Origin: Haematococcus lacustris
Taxonomy: Eukaryota; Chlorophyta; Chlorophyceae; Chlamydomonadales; Haematococcaceae
DNA length: 64,000 nucleotides
Direction of reading: 5' to 3'
NCBI GenBank assembly: GCA_030144725.1
Contig: JASKMD010000027.1
Location: 2,838,842 to 2,902,841 of the forward strand
This document shows, piece after piece, positions 1-9,564 of the stretch; positions within the stretch are counted from its first letter, which is position 1; each line of letters opens with the position of its first letter. The notes below the pieces were generated by a model, which saw nothing but the letters and a program-made list of their open reading frames with translations, was not told where the DNA came from and ran no database searches. The position numbers and the translations under genes are program-made.

Positions 1-1288
1 GGCCCCAGCCCAGGCCCCTTCTTGGGGCAGGTGGTTGAATGGGGGACACCAACCCGTGTCTCAACTTCCAGCACATTGGGGAGAGTGTGCAGCGCCCCCT
101 GGAGCTGTGCAGCTGGAAGAGCCTATAAGCTCTGCCGGCCCCTGGCAAGGATCACCAGCAGGGCTACAAGCAGGTCAATGACCGGCTGCTCAATGCTTAA
201 TGGCAGAGCTTGCAACGGGCTGTAGAACAAGGATGGCTAAGCACGCAACCACCCATAGGGCCCAGTAGCCAAGCAGGCTGTGGGCCTTCAAAGCATCAAG
301 CCGATAGTTTCAATAAGTAGCTCAATTGTCTCAGGAGGGAACGTGCTCCCTGTGTTGGGGTTTGCGATCATGAAGGGCACACCCGCTTACCCACAGTCAG
401 GAGTCCCCAACATGGGGTTGGTAATCTTCATGCAAGTACTCGCTACAAAGTGCACCGAGATCGGTAACGTTTGTTGCATTGGCACCTGCGAATTACTCCG
501 CATCTACTGGCAAGCGGCGAGTTAATCCTTGCATCAGAGTCCATGCCGGCGCAAGCGAGCGCGGACACACCTCAGCTGCTCACTATCGATTGTTCTAGTG
601 GTGAGTAGAGGCACCAACGAGCGAACTGCGCTTGGCATCGAGCCGGAAGTACAATCACATTTCAGCCCGCCAGGCTCGCTCCGCGAGCCTCTTATTGGTG
701 CAGGCGGTGTTGGAGGGCCATCGTTGGGCAAGTTACTAATCGACATTGTTGCATACGCGGGAAACGTGCGTCTCTCTCTCAAGAATGGAGACCCCCATCC
801 ACAAAATGGCATGTTGTGAGCTGGCCACTGTGACTCTCCAGACTTTCGATTAGTAACTCTGTTCCTTACTCAACGTCACAACTCCGACTGAAGAAAGCAT
901 GGCAATTAGATGATCAGGCCTGCTCCGAATGACATTGGCGTGACCCAACTTTGCCTGCAGGAATGACTAGCCTACTCCGACCGCCCGGACCGTGCCCCCT
1001 TGCACCCCCTTGCACGCCCTTGCACCCCCACCCCCTACCCAGCCCAGCATAGCCTTCCTACCTCCTCCTACCCGCTCCCAGCCCCATCACTGCCCTCCCA
1101 CCCCCGTTACCCCCTCCCAACCCCGGCCCCTCCCCTCCCCCCCACCACCACCCCCTCCCAGCCCCGCCCTCCCCCCCCACCCCCCACCCCCCAGCCCCTC
1201 CCAACCCCAGCCCCGCCCTCCCACCCCCCTCCCCCCCTCCCTCCCTCCTTCCCTCCCTTCTCATCCCTAGCAACTCCTGCCCACCCCC
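1..1288. other. Non-coding flank with C-rich tract
   Basis: I see no convincing gene here; the short open frames overlap on both strands. About 990-1270 is a cytosine-rich low-complexity tract (runs of CCCTCCC and CCCAACCCC) ending in a CCCTAG at about 1269, which would serve as a polypyrimidine tract and 3' splice site for the reading frame that starts at 1289. Positions about 40-220 resemble a stretch at 37,010-37,150 (see the repeat entry). Confidence 0.5.
40..220 (+). repeat. Diverged dispersed repeat, copy 1
   Basis: This stretch resembles 37,010-37,150: both contain a TCTCA..TTCCAGCA start, GGGAGAGTGTGCAGC, a GTGCAGCTGG core and a CAAGG..GAGCA/CAGCAAGGCTACAA end. By eye the identity is roughly 70%. 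The second copy lies inside a phosphodiesterase intron. The family is unknown to me. Confidence 0.4.
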
Positions 1289-2980
1289 ATGGGGCGCAGC
1301 CTGCGGCGTGCTCAGCTCCAAGCCCTGGTAAACTCACCAAGAGCTGGTTATCTGCACTGCCCTAACGGCCTCAAAGCTACAGCAAGGAGGGCTAACGACA
1401 TTGCCCAGGAGGTGCAGGCCGAGAATGAGATGCTGATGACTGAGGCTGAATTGCATCAAGCCATTGAGGAGGTCCTTGCTGCCAAAATGCACGACCTTGA
1501 GGAGAAGCACCAGCACCTACAGGCAGCACACATGCAGCTGAGATTGGATAACGAGTCTCTTGAGGCAGTCATCGAGCAGTGCAACCTGGCTATTACAATT
1601 GCAAGGCGTGATGTGCACCGCCTAGAGGCCCAGCTGCGCAAGTACCAGCGCCGGCCCCAGCTAACCCGCAAGCAGAGGCAGCAACTACAGATCTTAAAGC
1701 AAACAGGTGTTTATATTGAGGTCCTGCGGCGGTGGGCTGACAGCAACTGCAGCCGACTTGACACCCATGGCAGACCTCAGCTGCTCACCTACCTGCAGGT
1801 GCATTGCAAGGCCATGTCAAGCTACTACGAACAACACGTCCAGATGCAGAATGCCCTGCCTGGCCTCTTTGCAGCTCTTGGCAGCTCTGACACTACAACG
1901 CGTTGGGAGGCAGCGCAAGAGGTGGTTAGCCATGCAGAGATGATGCATCAACAACAGGAAGACCAGCAGCAGCAGCAGGGAGTGGAGGGCCAGCAACAGA
2001 AGAGGACAGGGCAGCGGCTGCCAATGTGTGACCCTCGTGTGTGGGACGCGCATGGCACATGGGAGAAGCATAAAGAGCATATCCGTGACATGGCTGACAT
2101 GCGCGCGCTGAGTGAGCAGGACCAGCAACAACTGCAAGCGCATCTGGAGGTGTATTACCTTGCCTGCCCAATCTCCAATGCCCCTGTGGAGTCCCTGCTG
2201 CAGCTACTCAAGCATGGGACGGGCATGTTCATGGAGCTGCCAGCTCTGCTTGAGCTCATGTCCATGCGTACCCACATCGATGCCATTGACGGCGTGGACG
2301 TGCTTGACTTTGCACAGCGGCTGCCAGAGCTACGCAAGGAAGTGCGGCGTGAGGAGGCAGCAGCAGCTATGGCCCGACGGATAGCAAAGGCGGAGATGAA
2401 AGCAGCAGCAGCAACTCATAGAGTGGGACAGGTGGTGGTTGATGTGGGGGACCATGAGGGGCAGCATAGACTGTCTGCAGCATATGCTCTGACCTATGAT
2501 GGGCGCGACTACAGCCACACCACTGTCGAGGAGGCTGAGAAGCTATCTGTCAGGGAGCTGCAAGCTTACCTTCGCTTCCACCAGCAGGAGCTTATGAAGG
2601 GGTGGCTGAAGCCCAAGCTGAAGGGTCTTGTCATGGCCCATATCTGCAACACAGTAGCCGCCCTGCATGGCGATGAGCTGGAGGCAGCAACAGGTGCCGG
2701 TGCTGGTGCCGCCCCTGACCTGCCCCCCCCTCCTGTTGCACCCCCCTGGCAGGAGCTGGCAGCTGGTGCTGGTGCTGCCCCTGGGCTGCCCCCCCCTCCT
2801 GCTGAGCAGCAGGGGTCAGGGGTCAGGGCGGAGCTGGACACCAGCTCGACACGCAAGCGGAGGGCGGGCGGGAGGGACCGGACCCAACAAGTCGAGCAAG
2901 GTGACGTAGGTCACCCCGGCCATTGGCCATGCCAATCCGTGACAGGCCTGCGCATCGCACCACGCGCTAGTGAAGGGTAG
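1289..2980 (+). CDS. Unknown coiled-coil protein, 3' part interrupted by a transposon
   Basis: I do not recognise the family. The open frame encodes 563 aa, but only the first 540 codons (1289-2908) belong to the original gene; the last 23 residues are read from the inverted terminal repeat of the DNA transposon inserted at 2909. Residues about 30-130 form a long heptad-like, Glu/Gln/Arg-rich coiled coil. A Gln-rich stretch follows (about 210-235), then a Leu-rich middle region. Near the C-terminus, a segment starting LSVRELQAYLRFHQQEL and ending KGLVMAHI has the two-helix look of a SAP DNA-binding motif; that is a weak inference. A Pro/Ala-rich tail holds two 22-residue units built on APPWQ and LPPPP. 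ATG at 1289 follows a plausible 3' splice site, so upstream exons may exist. The frame resumes exactly in phase at 17,911. It may itself be a transposon gene. Confidence 0.55.
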   Translation: MGRSLRRAQLQALVNSPRAGYLHCPNGLKATARRANDIAQEVQAENEMLMTEAELHQAIEEVLAAKMHDLEEKHQHLQAAHMQLRLDNESLEAVIEQCNLAITIARRDVHRLEAQLRKYQRRPQLTRKQRQQLQILKQTGVYIEVLRRWADSNCSRLDTHGRPQLLTYLQVHCKAMSSYYEQHVQMQNALPGLFAALGSSDTTTRWEAAQEVVSHAEMMHQQQEDQQQQQGVEGQQQKRTGQRLPMCDPRVWDAHGTWEKHKEHIRDMADMRALSEQDQQQLQAHLEVYYLACPISNAPVESLLQLLKHGTGMFMELPALLELMSMRTHIDAIDGVDVLDFAQRLPELRKEVRREEAAAAMARRIAKAEMKAAAATHRVGQVVVDVGDHEGQHRLSAAYALTYDGRDYSHTTVEEAEKLSVRELQAYLRFHQQELMKGWLKPKLKGLVMAHICNTVAALHGDELEAATGAGAGAAPDLPPPPVAPPWQELAAGAGAAPGLPPPPAEQQGSGVRAELDTSSTRKRRAGGRDRTQQVEQGDVGHPGHWPCQSVTGLRIAPRASEG

Positions 2981-3060
2981 CTGAGACTATCGCGGTAAGT
3001 CACGCGCGCTAAAACTCGCGTTTTAGACTGAAGCCTTGTACTTGATCACCGCCCGCCATT
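2909..3060 (+). repeat. Left terminal inverted repeat of the DNA transposon
   Basis: Starts GGTCACCCCGGCCATTGGCC and runs to the ACCGCCCGCCA segment. It matches the reverse complement of 17,756-17,906. The end of the 563-aa open frame (stop at 2978-2980) lies inside this arm. Confidence 0.8.
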
Positions 3061-3431
3061 CCCGCGGACTGTGAACATGGTCGCTCGCTGCAGCCTGGGG
3101 CTCAACGGGGTGCCACCGTACGTGGGTCGCAGGTCGAAGCGCAAGATTCCCTGGGTTGGGTCGGGAACCCTCATGGCACCTTCCTGACACCTGGCCCGGG
3201 CCCTTCTGACACCTGAGCCGGGACCTGCCTGACCCTGCCTCCAAGCAAGCAGATCATCTCACTGAGGTGTCAGCAGCACCGTGCGTGGACTTTGTTTCAC
3301 TACCGTGCACTCTGCTGAAGTCTTGACCCCATAATTTTGAGGCATTTGTCAAGACCATCAACTATTTGGCCAGTGGTCCTTTTTACGTGCTTCCACCTGT
3401 GTCGGATAGCTAGGCGGGCCTATATTCCGGG

Positions 3432-3707
3432 ATGCTCTCGCAGGCATGCTCCATCACCTTGTGTGGTACATACAATGACAAAATGTGGCAGTGGGTGAAA
3501 ATGGCATGGGGCTATCTCATCACAGGGGGCGATTGGCTCCGTTCTTGGGAGCATCCCCGATGGGCTGGACCGTGTTTTGTCGCAAGGCTCCCTAATCGCA
3601 GCGTTTTTCGCACTCTGCGCGAAGCTGATACCGAAAATGCGATGAGCCCTCCTGGACCCCGACGGCGCGCTGGCCTGGCACACCTTAAAGCGATACGTGC
3701 CAAGCTT
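3432..3707 (+). CDS. DNA-transposon gene, exon 1 (copy A)
   Basis: A 92-codon first exon that starts at ATG 3432 soon after an in-frame TAG, and ends at a strong donor (CTT|GTAAGT at 3708). The product is Trp- and Arg-rich (segments MWQWVKMAWGYL and WLRSWEHPRWAGP) and has no family I recognise. The phase is 0. The matching acceptor is CCTGCAG before 17,043, so the intron is the place where Copia inserted. In this copy the exon is separated from exon 2 by Copia A plus the whole of unit B, so it is probably not productive. Confidence 0.5.
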
Positions 3708-3741
3708 GTAAGTAGTGGCAGTGGCAGTGCCGGAAACCTCC

Positions 3742-4001
3742 TGTTAAGATTGCACGGGCAGACGACGACACCAGTTCAGGGTTTTACACAGATCTGCCAG
3801 AACAAGCTGGCGCAAGGAACGCGCCTACCTGTTAAGATTGCACGGGCAGACGACGACACCAGTTCAGGGTGCCGTTCTATGCCTGGCAACTGCTCTATAT
3901 CAAGCAGTCACACTCGTACACTCTTCGGCTAGGCCGCTGGCACGCGCCCTACTATCCCGGTGCTCCAAAACAACTGCACCGGGAGGGCAAGCTTTCCAAC
4001 A
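3742..4001 (-). repeat. Copia A 3' LTR
   Basis: 260 bp, TGTT...AACA. A ~41-bp segment beginning TGTTAAGATTGCACGGGCAG occurs twice: at the LTR edge (3742) and again at about 3830. It appears identical to 9247-9506. Confidence 0.92.
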
Positions 4002-4209
4002 CTCCCACTCAGTGACCTAGCCAAGAGTTTGACCAGGTCTGCGTTCAACTGCGAAGCTCCAAACAACTGCTTGACAAATCAACGGCTGTTTAACAGGCAT
4101 ACAAACCTGTGCCTTGTGCAACTGCATGAAGCTACAAACATCCCAGTCCTGAGATAACACACAGGCTGGGTACAGCAGGCTGTTTTCAGGCAGGCATGCC
4201 TGTGCCTGC

Positions 4210-6394
4210 TCATGGGCTGAAAACTCCACACCCTTGCTTCCCAGCGTTAAACTTGACTGCTGCCAGGGGCTTGGTAAATATGTCTGCCAGCATGCTGTCA
4301 GTGTGGCAGTAGCTGAATGCAACCTCGCCTCTGGCGATGCGCTCTCTAACAAAGTGGTGATGCACATCAATGTGCTTGGCACGTGCAGTTGCCATGGGAT
4401 TGTGGAGCAGTTGCAGCGCTGCTTGATTGTCACAGCTCATCTGCACACACCTTGCTTCCAGCTGCAAATCTCTCATCAGCTTTCGCAGCCACAGGGCTTC
4501 CTTGGTTGCACTGGAGGCTGCCATGTATTCGGCTTCAGCTGTAGACATAGCCACAGTAGGCTGTAGTCTGCTGGACCAGCTGATTGCTCCACCATTCAAG
4601 GTAAAGAGGTAGCCTGTGGTGCTTCTGGCTGTGTCCTTGTCACCAGCATAGTCTGCATCAGTAAATCCCTGCAGGCCTGTAACTCCACCAAAAAGTAGTC
4701 CTTGCTCAGATGTCCCCTTGAGGTAACACAGGACAGTGCAGGCGGCAGCCCAATGCTGCTTGGTGGGGGCAGACATGTGCCTAGCCAGGGCACCCACAGA
4801 GAATGCTATGTCAGGCCGTGTGCAGCATGACAAGTACAGCAGGCTTCCTACTAAGGCACTATAGTGGTGCACAGATGTGTCCAGCGCATCCCCTTCCCTG
4901 ACTAACTTGACTGCTGCAGCCATGGGAAGAGTCTTGCTGTGTGCATTAGACATGCTGTGCGTGGTGACCAGCTCATGGATGAGCTTTTGCTGGCTGATCA
5001 GGATTGTGCCCTCAGCTCTGTCCCTAACAATCTGCATGCCCAGAAAACACCTTGCCTCTCCCAGGTCCTTCAGTTTGAACACTGAGGAGAGCTTCTGCTT
5101 GACATATGCCAGGCCTGTGGTGTCCCCCTGCTGTGTGCACAGGAGGCAATCATCCACGTAGACCAGCAGGTAGACTGTGCCTGATGGTAGGTGCAGAGTA
5201 AACAAAGCAGGATCAGCCTCAGATGACTTGAAGTTCATGGCAAGAAGCTCTTCGCAAAGCCTATCATGCCATGCCCTAGGTGCCTGCCTCAGACCATACA
5301 GGGCCTTATGCAGACGACAGACAGTGTTACTGTTGCCCTCCCTGAAGCCCTCTGGCTGCTGGACATAGATGACCTCATGCTCTTCAAGCACTCCATTCAG
5401 AAAAGCAGTCTCAAAGTCCAGCTGGTGCACTTCCATGTTCTCTGCTGCTGCCTTTGCCAGCAGGGCCCTCAGTGTGGTGTGCTTGCTGACAGGAGCATAC
5501 ACATCTCCTACATCCACACCTGATTGTTGAAAGTACCCCTTAGCCACTAGCCTGGCCTTGTACCGCTCGACATTCCCTGCGGCATCACGCTTCACTTTTA
5601 GTACCCACTTTGTAGGCAGGACACGTGCATTTGCAGGACGCTCTTCAAGTGACCATGTTTGGTTAGAGTGCAGGGAAGCCAACTCAGCATTCATGGCCTC
5701 AATCCACATGTCTGCCTGAGGGCTGGCCAGTGCTTCTGCCACAGTGGGTGTGTCATTGACAGGAGAGTCTGACACAGTCATGGCACACAGATCAGGCTGC
5801 CTGAGCTTCAGTGGCAGGCGTCGTTCTCTGGGTGGGTTGCGCCGTGCCAAGGGTGCAGCAGGTGCTTCAGGTGAGGCAGGCCGTGAGTCAGGTGCAGCAG
5901 GCATGGGCTCAGAGGGGTGCACTGCTGGTGCTGCTGGTCCTGCTGCTGCTGGTGCTGGGATCAGAGAAACACGGCGCGCAGGCTGTGCCAAACCAGGTGC
6001 TCCTGGTCTGGCTGCTGCTGCTGCTGGTCTTGCTGCTGTCGGTGCAGCAGCTGATGCTGATGGTCTGACTGCAGCTGGTGCTGCAGCTGATATTGCTGTT
6101 TGTGCTGCTGGTCTCTCTGCTTCTGGTGCTGTTGCTGGTGCGACTGGCTGTGCTCCCACTGTCTCCCTGGCTAGAGGCATGGGTCGAAGGCTAAACCTGC
6201 CTATTCCAGGCCTGGGTAGTCTGCTGATAAGCTCTAGTTGCTGTTGCTGCCACATGTGGGAACCTGGTTCGTATCTGGCAGTAAGACTGATCTGCTCTGG
6301 CTCACTGAGTGGAGAGTCAGGTCTGCTGCTGTCCTCCTGTGCCTCAATTCTTTGCAAGGGTCTGGACTGTGGTTGCTGTGCACTACTGCCTGGC

Positions 6395-6434
<40 letters not shown>

Positions 6435-9159
6435 CACTGTCGTCAGAGCCACTGCTGCTGGTCTGTTGCAGACTGTTGCCCCCCTCAGCAGGGGCTACTG
6501 GCTCAGAGGAGGACGAAGGGCTGGGTGGGAGGGGTAACAGAAACACAGGCTGGGCTGGCTGTTCATGCTGGCGGGAAGGTTGCAGGACTGACAGCTCGTC
6601 AAACACTATGTCTTTACTGCAGGTCTCTCTGCCGTCAACCACAACCAGATAGGCTTTGGAGCCAGGCTGGTAGCCAACGAATATGCCTTCGACTGATTTG
6701 GGCTGTAGCTTGCTGCGCTTCTGGTCAGGCACATGGAGCCATACCCTGCATCCAAACACCCTGAGTCCTGACAGGTCAGGTTTGACACCATAGAAGGCTT
6801 CCCAGGGTGTGAGTGGCTGACCTGACACAGGTAGAAGGCATCTGGTGTAGTTGGCATACTTGACTGCATGAGCCCAAAAGCCGAGAGAGATATCAGCAGC
6901 ATGGAGTATGCTGCGTGCCTTCTCAAAGATTGTTCTGTTTAGGCGCTCAGCTGCACCGTTCTGCTGGGGGCTGTAGGGTGCTGAGTGCTGGTGCAAAATG
7001 CCTTTGCTGCTGCAGTACTCTGTCATACGGCTGTTGACATACTCTGTTCCATTGTCTGTGCGGATGGCTTTGCAGCGGAAGCCAGACTGAGTCTCCAGCT
7101 GTTCTATCACAGTCTTAACCACGTCTGGGACTTGCGACTTGCTGCTGATGGGCACACACACAGACAGCTTGGTGTGCTCGTCAAGGAAGGTAGCTACATA
7201 GAGGCTGCCATCCCTGGCCCTTGCATGCATGGGACCACCTTTGCAAACCCACCCCCAAATGCAGCCCTTGCATGCATGGGCTGCATTTGGGGGTGGGTTT
7301 GCAAAGGCGACATTCTTGTGCTGCTTGCCTTTGACACAGCCCACACACACGGCTGGATCTGAGGCAGCTGCCCGAAACTGTGATGATGTAACAGGAACAC
7401 CTGTCACCATGCCTTCTGACTGCATGCGAGATAGAGCAGCATAGGAAGCATGGCACAGGCGCTGGTGCCACACCTTGGGGGAGTTGGATGTTCCACTGTT
7501 GGCGGAGGGCGCAGCAGTGTTTGTCAGAGGCTCCAGCCGCACCCGGTTGTCTGGCTGTAGGGTTGACTGCTGGACGCCGTACAGCTTCTCAGGCTCAGAG
7601 TCTGTATCTGGCCCATCAGGCATAGGGACAGCAGCCAGGATGTAGGAGTTCCTGATCTTGTGAGCATTGACTCTGAACATGTTGCCAAACTGGTTGCTGC
7701 TGATCTGGCACAGATCTTCACGGAATAGAAAGCTGCTGCCTTCTGCAATTGCTGCTGCCACTGAGATGAAGTTCTCCTTGCTGTCAGGCACATACAGGGC
7801 ATGGCTGAGGAACCAGGAGCCTCGCTTGGTGCTGAGAAATACACTGCCAGCTCCAACTGCCCAGACCCTGTGACCTGCAGCTGCCAGCTTCACTGGCCTG
7901 TGCTTGTCAGGTGCAAAGGCTGTGTAGTCATAGAAGAACTGAATGTCCTTCAGGATATGCTGGGATGCACCTGAGTCAATGAAAAAGGGGCTGTACAAGT
8001 CGCTGTTGAAGTTCATTCTGGGCTGCACCATCTGCATGAGGACATCATCAAGGTCATCATCATCATCATCATCAGCAGTGGCAGTGAACAGGGAGGCACC
8101 CCTGCTTGGGCTCTGAGCTGCTGCCCTGCCAGGAGTTTGGGTCCTGCCTCTGCTTGGGCTGGATGGCCTGGCTGGGCTGGAGCTTCTGCCTGGGCTGGGC
8201 CTTCTGCCAGGGCTGCTGGGTCTGGCAGGGTTGCTGAACAGGGTCTTCATGCGGTTGCGCTGATCCCTGTCAAAGATGAAGCACTCTGACATGATGTGAC
8301 CTGGCTTGGCACAGTAGTTGCAGGTCAGGTGAGCATGTGAGCTAGCATCCCTGGTGGACCTGTCAGGAGACTGAGCCCTGGTCTGCTGTTCACGATGCTG
8401 CTGAGGGGCCCTGCTTCTGCCCCTGCCCCCCTGACCGCTAGAGCTCCCAGCCCCCCTGTGCTCAGAGGAGGAGGAGTACGACCAGAGTGTGGATGAGGAG
8501 GTGCTGAGCTGCTGCTGCATCTGCTTGCTGAGTAGGTCTGCCTCTTTCTGCAGCAGCACACGCTTGATGCGCTCAACAGTCAGGTCTGCGCTGGTCTGAT
8601 CATAGCGCAGTCTCTCGACAGTGCCCTCATACTCAGGCGGCAGGGCTGCCAGAATGGCCAGCACCACTGTGGACTCAGAAGTTTCGCAGCTGCATGCCTC
8701 AAGCTCTGTTAGCAGCTGCTGCAAACGCGCATAGAAGCGCGCTACTGATTCGCCGGGTTCCATGCGCAGGAGGCTGAGTTGCTGCTGCAGCTGCGACTGT
8801 CGCGCGACTGACGATTGGGTGAACTGGGATTCGAGGGTTTCCCAGGCGTCCTGCGCTGAGTCTGCGTTCTTGACAGTGAAGATGTGGAGATTGGAGACGT
8901 GCCGCTGAATGAAGGCTTTGGCTTTCCGATCCTGGGCTGTTTCTGCGCGAAAGCGAGTTAGGTCAGCATTGTAGGCAGCCTGCTCCTGCTGAGTGGCGTT
9001 GGCTGCTGGCGCAGTGGGTGAGGGGGCGACGCCGTCGGCGACGACGGACCAGAGGCCTGCTTCGATCAGCAGGCCCTCAGTCCGAATGCTCCAGATCGGC
9101 CAGTAATCATCATCGAGAATAGTCGGCTGATTGCCAGAAAGCGAGGGATTAGTTGCCAT
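4210..9159 (-). CDS. Copia gag-pol polyprotein A (1,649 aa)
   Basis: A single uninterrupted frame. In order: a gag region; a CCHC zinc knuckle CNYCAKPGHIMSEC (about 279-292); a Ser/Pro-rich linker; aspartic protease FIDSGASQHI (about 393); a GAG-pre-integrase HHCC segment (HQRLCH ... CVGC); integrase core with RTDNGTEYVNS and the glutamate in PQQNGAAERLNR; an Ala/Pro/Ser-rich spacer; reverse transcriptase with YVDD (about 1335); RNase H with STAEAEY; and an end around TKPLA. The order PR-IN-RT-RH defines Ty1/Copia. Around residue 640 the segment that in copy B reads IHMDVCGPM, with the first catalytic Asp, is replaced by a Trp/Cys-rich stretch encoded by an inverted copy of adjacent DNA. Integrase should therefore be dead although the frame stays open. 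Confidence 0.95.
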
Positions 9160-9234
9160 CGCTAGTCGACTCGGCTGTCAACCACACGAACCCTAGCCAG
9201 CAACTTACTGGCGTCTTAACACGCGTCAGCGCGT

Positions 9235-9246
9235 GGGCCCATAACC
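9235..9246 (-). promoter_or_regulatory. Primer-binding site, half-tRNA(iMet) type (Copia A)
   Basis: The plus strand reads GGGCCCATAACC directly against the LTR. This is the anticodon-loop sequence of eukaryotic initiator tRNA-Met, so the element RNA would pair with the internal part of the tRNA, not its 3' CCA end. Drosophila copia is known to prime from a 5' half of initiator tRNA in this way. Confidence 0.8.
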
Positions 9247-9506
9247 TGTTAAGATTGCACGGGCAGACGACGACACCAGTTCAGGGTTTTACACAGATCT
9301 GCCAGAACAAGCTGGCGCAAGGAACGCGCCTACCTGTTAAGATTGCACGGGCAGACGACGACACCAGTTCAGGGTGCCGTTCTATGCCTGGCAACTGCTC
9401 TATATCAAGCAGTCACACTCGTACACTCTTCGGCTAGGCCGCTGGCACGCGCCCTACTATCCCGGTGCTCCAAAACAACTGCACCGGGAGGGCAAGCTTT
9501 CCAACA
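9247..9506 (-). repeat. Copia A 5' LTR
   Basis: 260 bp, same boundaries and internal duplication as the 3' LTR. On the minus strand it lies upstream of gag and should contain the promoter. Confidence 0.92.
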
Positions 9507-9564
9507 CCTCCATTGTGGCGGGAACCCCCATTGTGGCGGGAACAAATACCTTAACAAATACCTT

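Larger units (their letters stand above)
3742..9506 (-). mobile_element. Ty1/Copia LTR retrotransposon A (full length, integrase lesion)
   Basis: 5,765 bp on the minus strand, with identical 260-bp LTRs (3742-4001 and 9247-9506) that start TGTT and end AACA. The 5-bp target duplication CCTCC lies at 3737-3741 and 9507-9511. The primer-binding site abuts the 5' LTR at 9235-9246 and a purine-rich tract (complement of 4002-4010) abuts the 3' LTR. The single gag-pol frame is uninterrupted, but a 39-bp segment (7239-7277) has been replaced and the first integrase aspartate is lost. LTR identity implies a recent insertion. Confidence 0.95.
2238..9564. repeat. Tandem segmental duplication, unit A
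   Basis: The first of two directly adjacent copies of a ~7.3-7.45 kb block. The unit starts inside the coiled-coil reading frame, runs through the left end of the DNA transposon and Copia element A, and ends just beyond it. Alignment to unit B is at offset +7326 before the proline repeat and +7458 after it; the 132-bp difference is two extra 66-bp coding repeats in unit B. The two Copia copies share the same flanks and the same CCTCC target duplication, so B arose by duplication and not by a second insertion. The A/B junction carries two tandem copies of the 12-mer AACAAATACCTT (9541-9552, 9553-9564). Confidence 0.9.

Noticed and set aside
3432..3932. Reading 3432-3932 as one 166-aa gene
   Set aside because: The last third lies in the Copia LTR; the real transposon exon ends at the GTAAGT donor at 3708.
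5744..6652. Plus-strand 302-codon frame (and its copy at 13,202-14,110)
   Set aside because: It is the antisense shadow of the Ala/Pro/Ser-rich spacer of Copia gag-pol; composition mirrors the sense strand.
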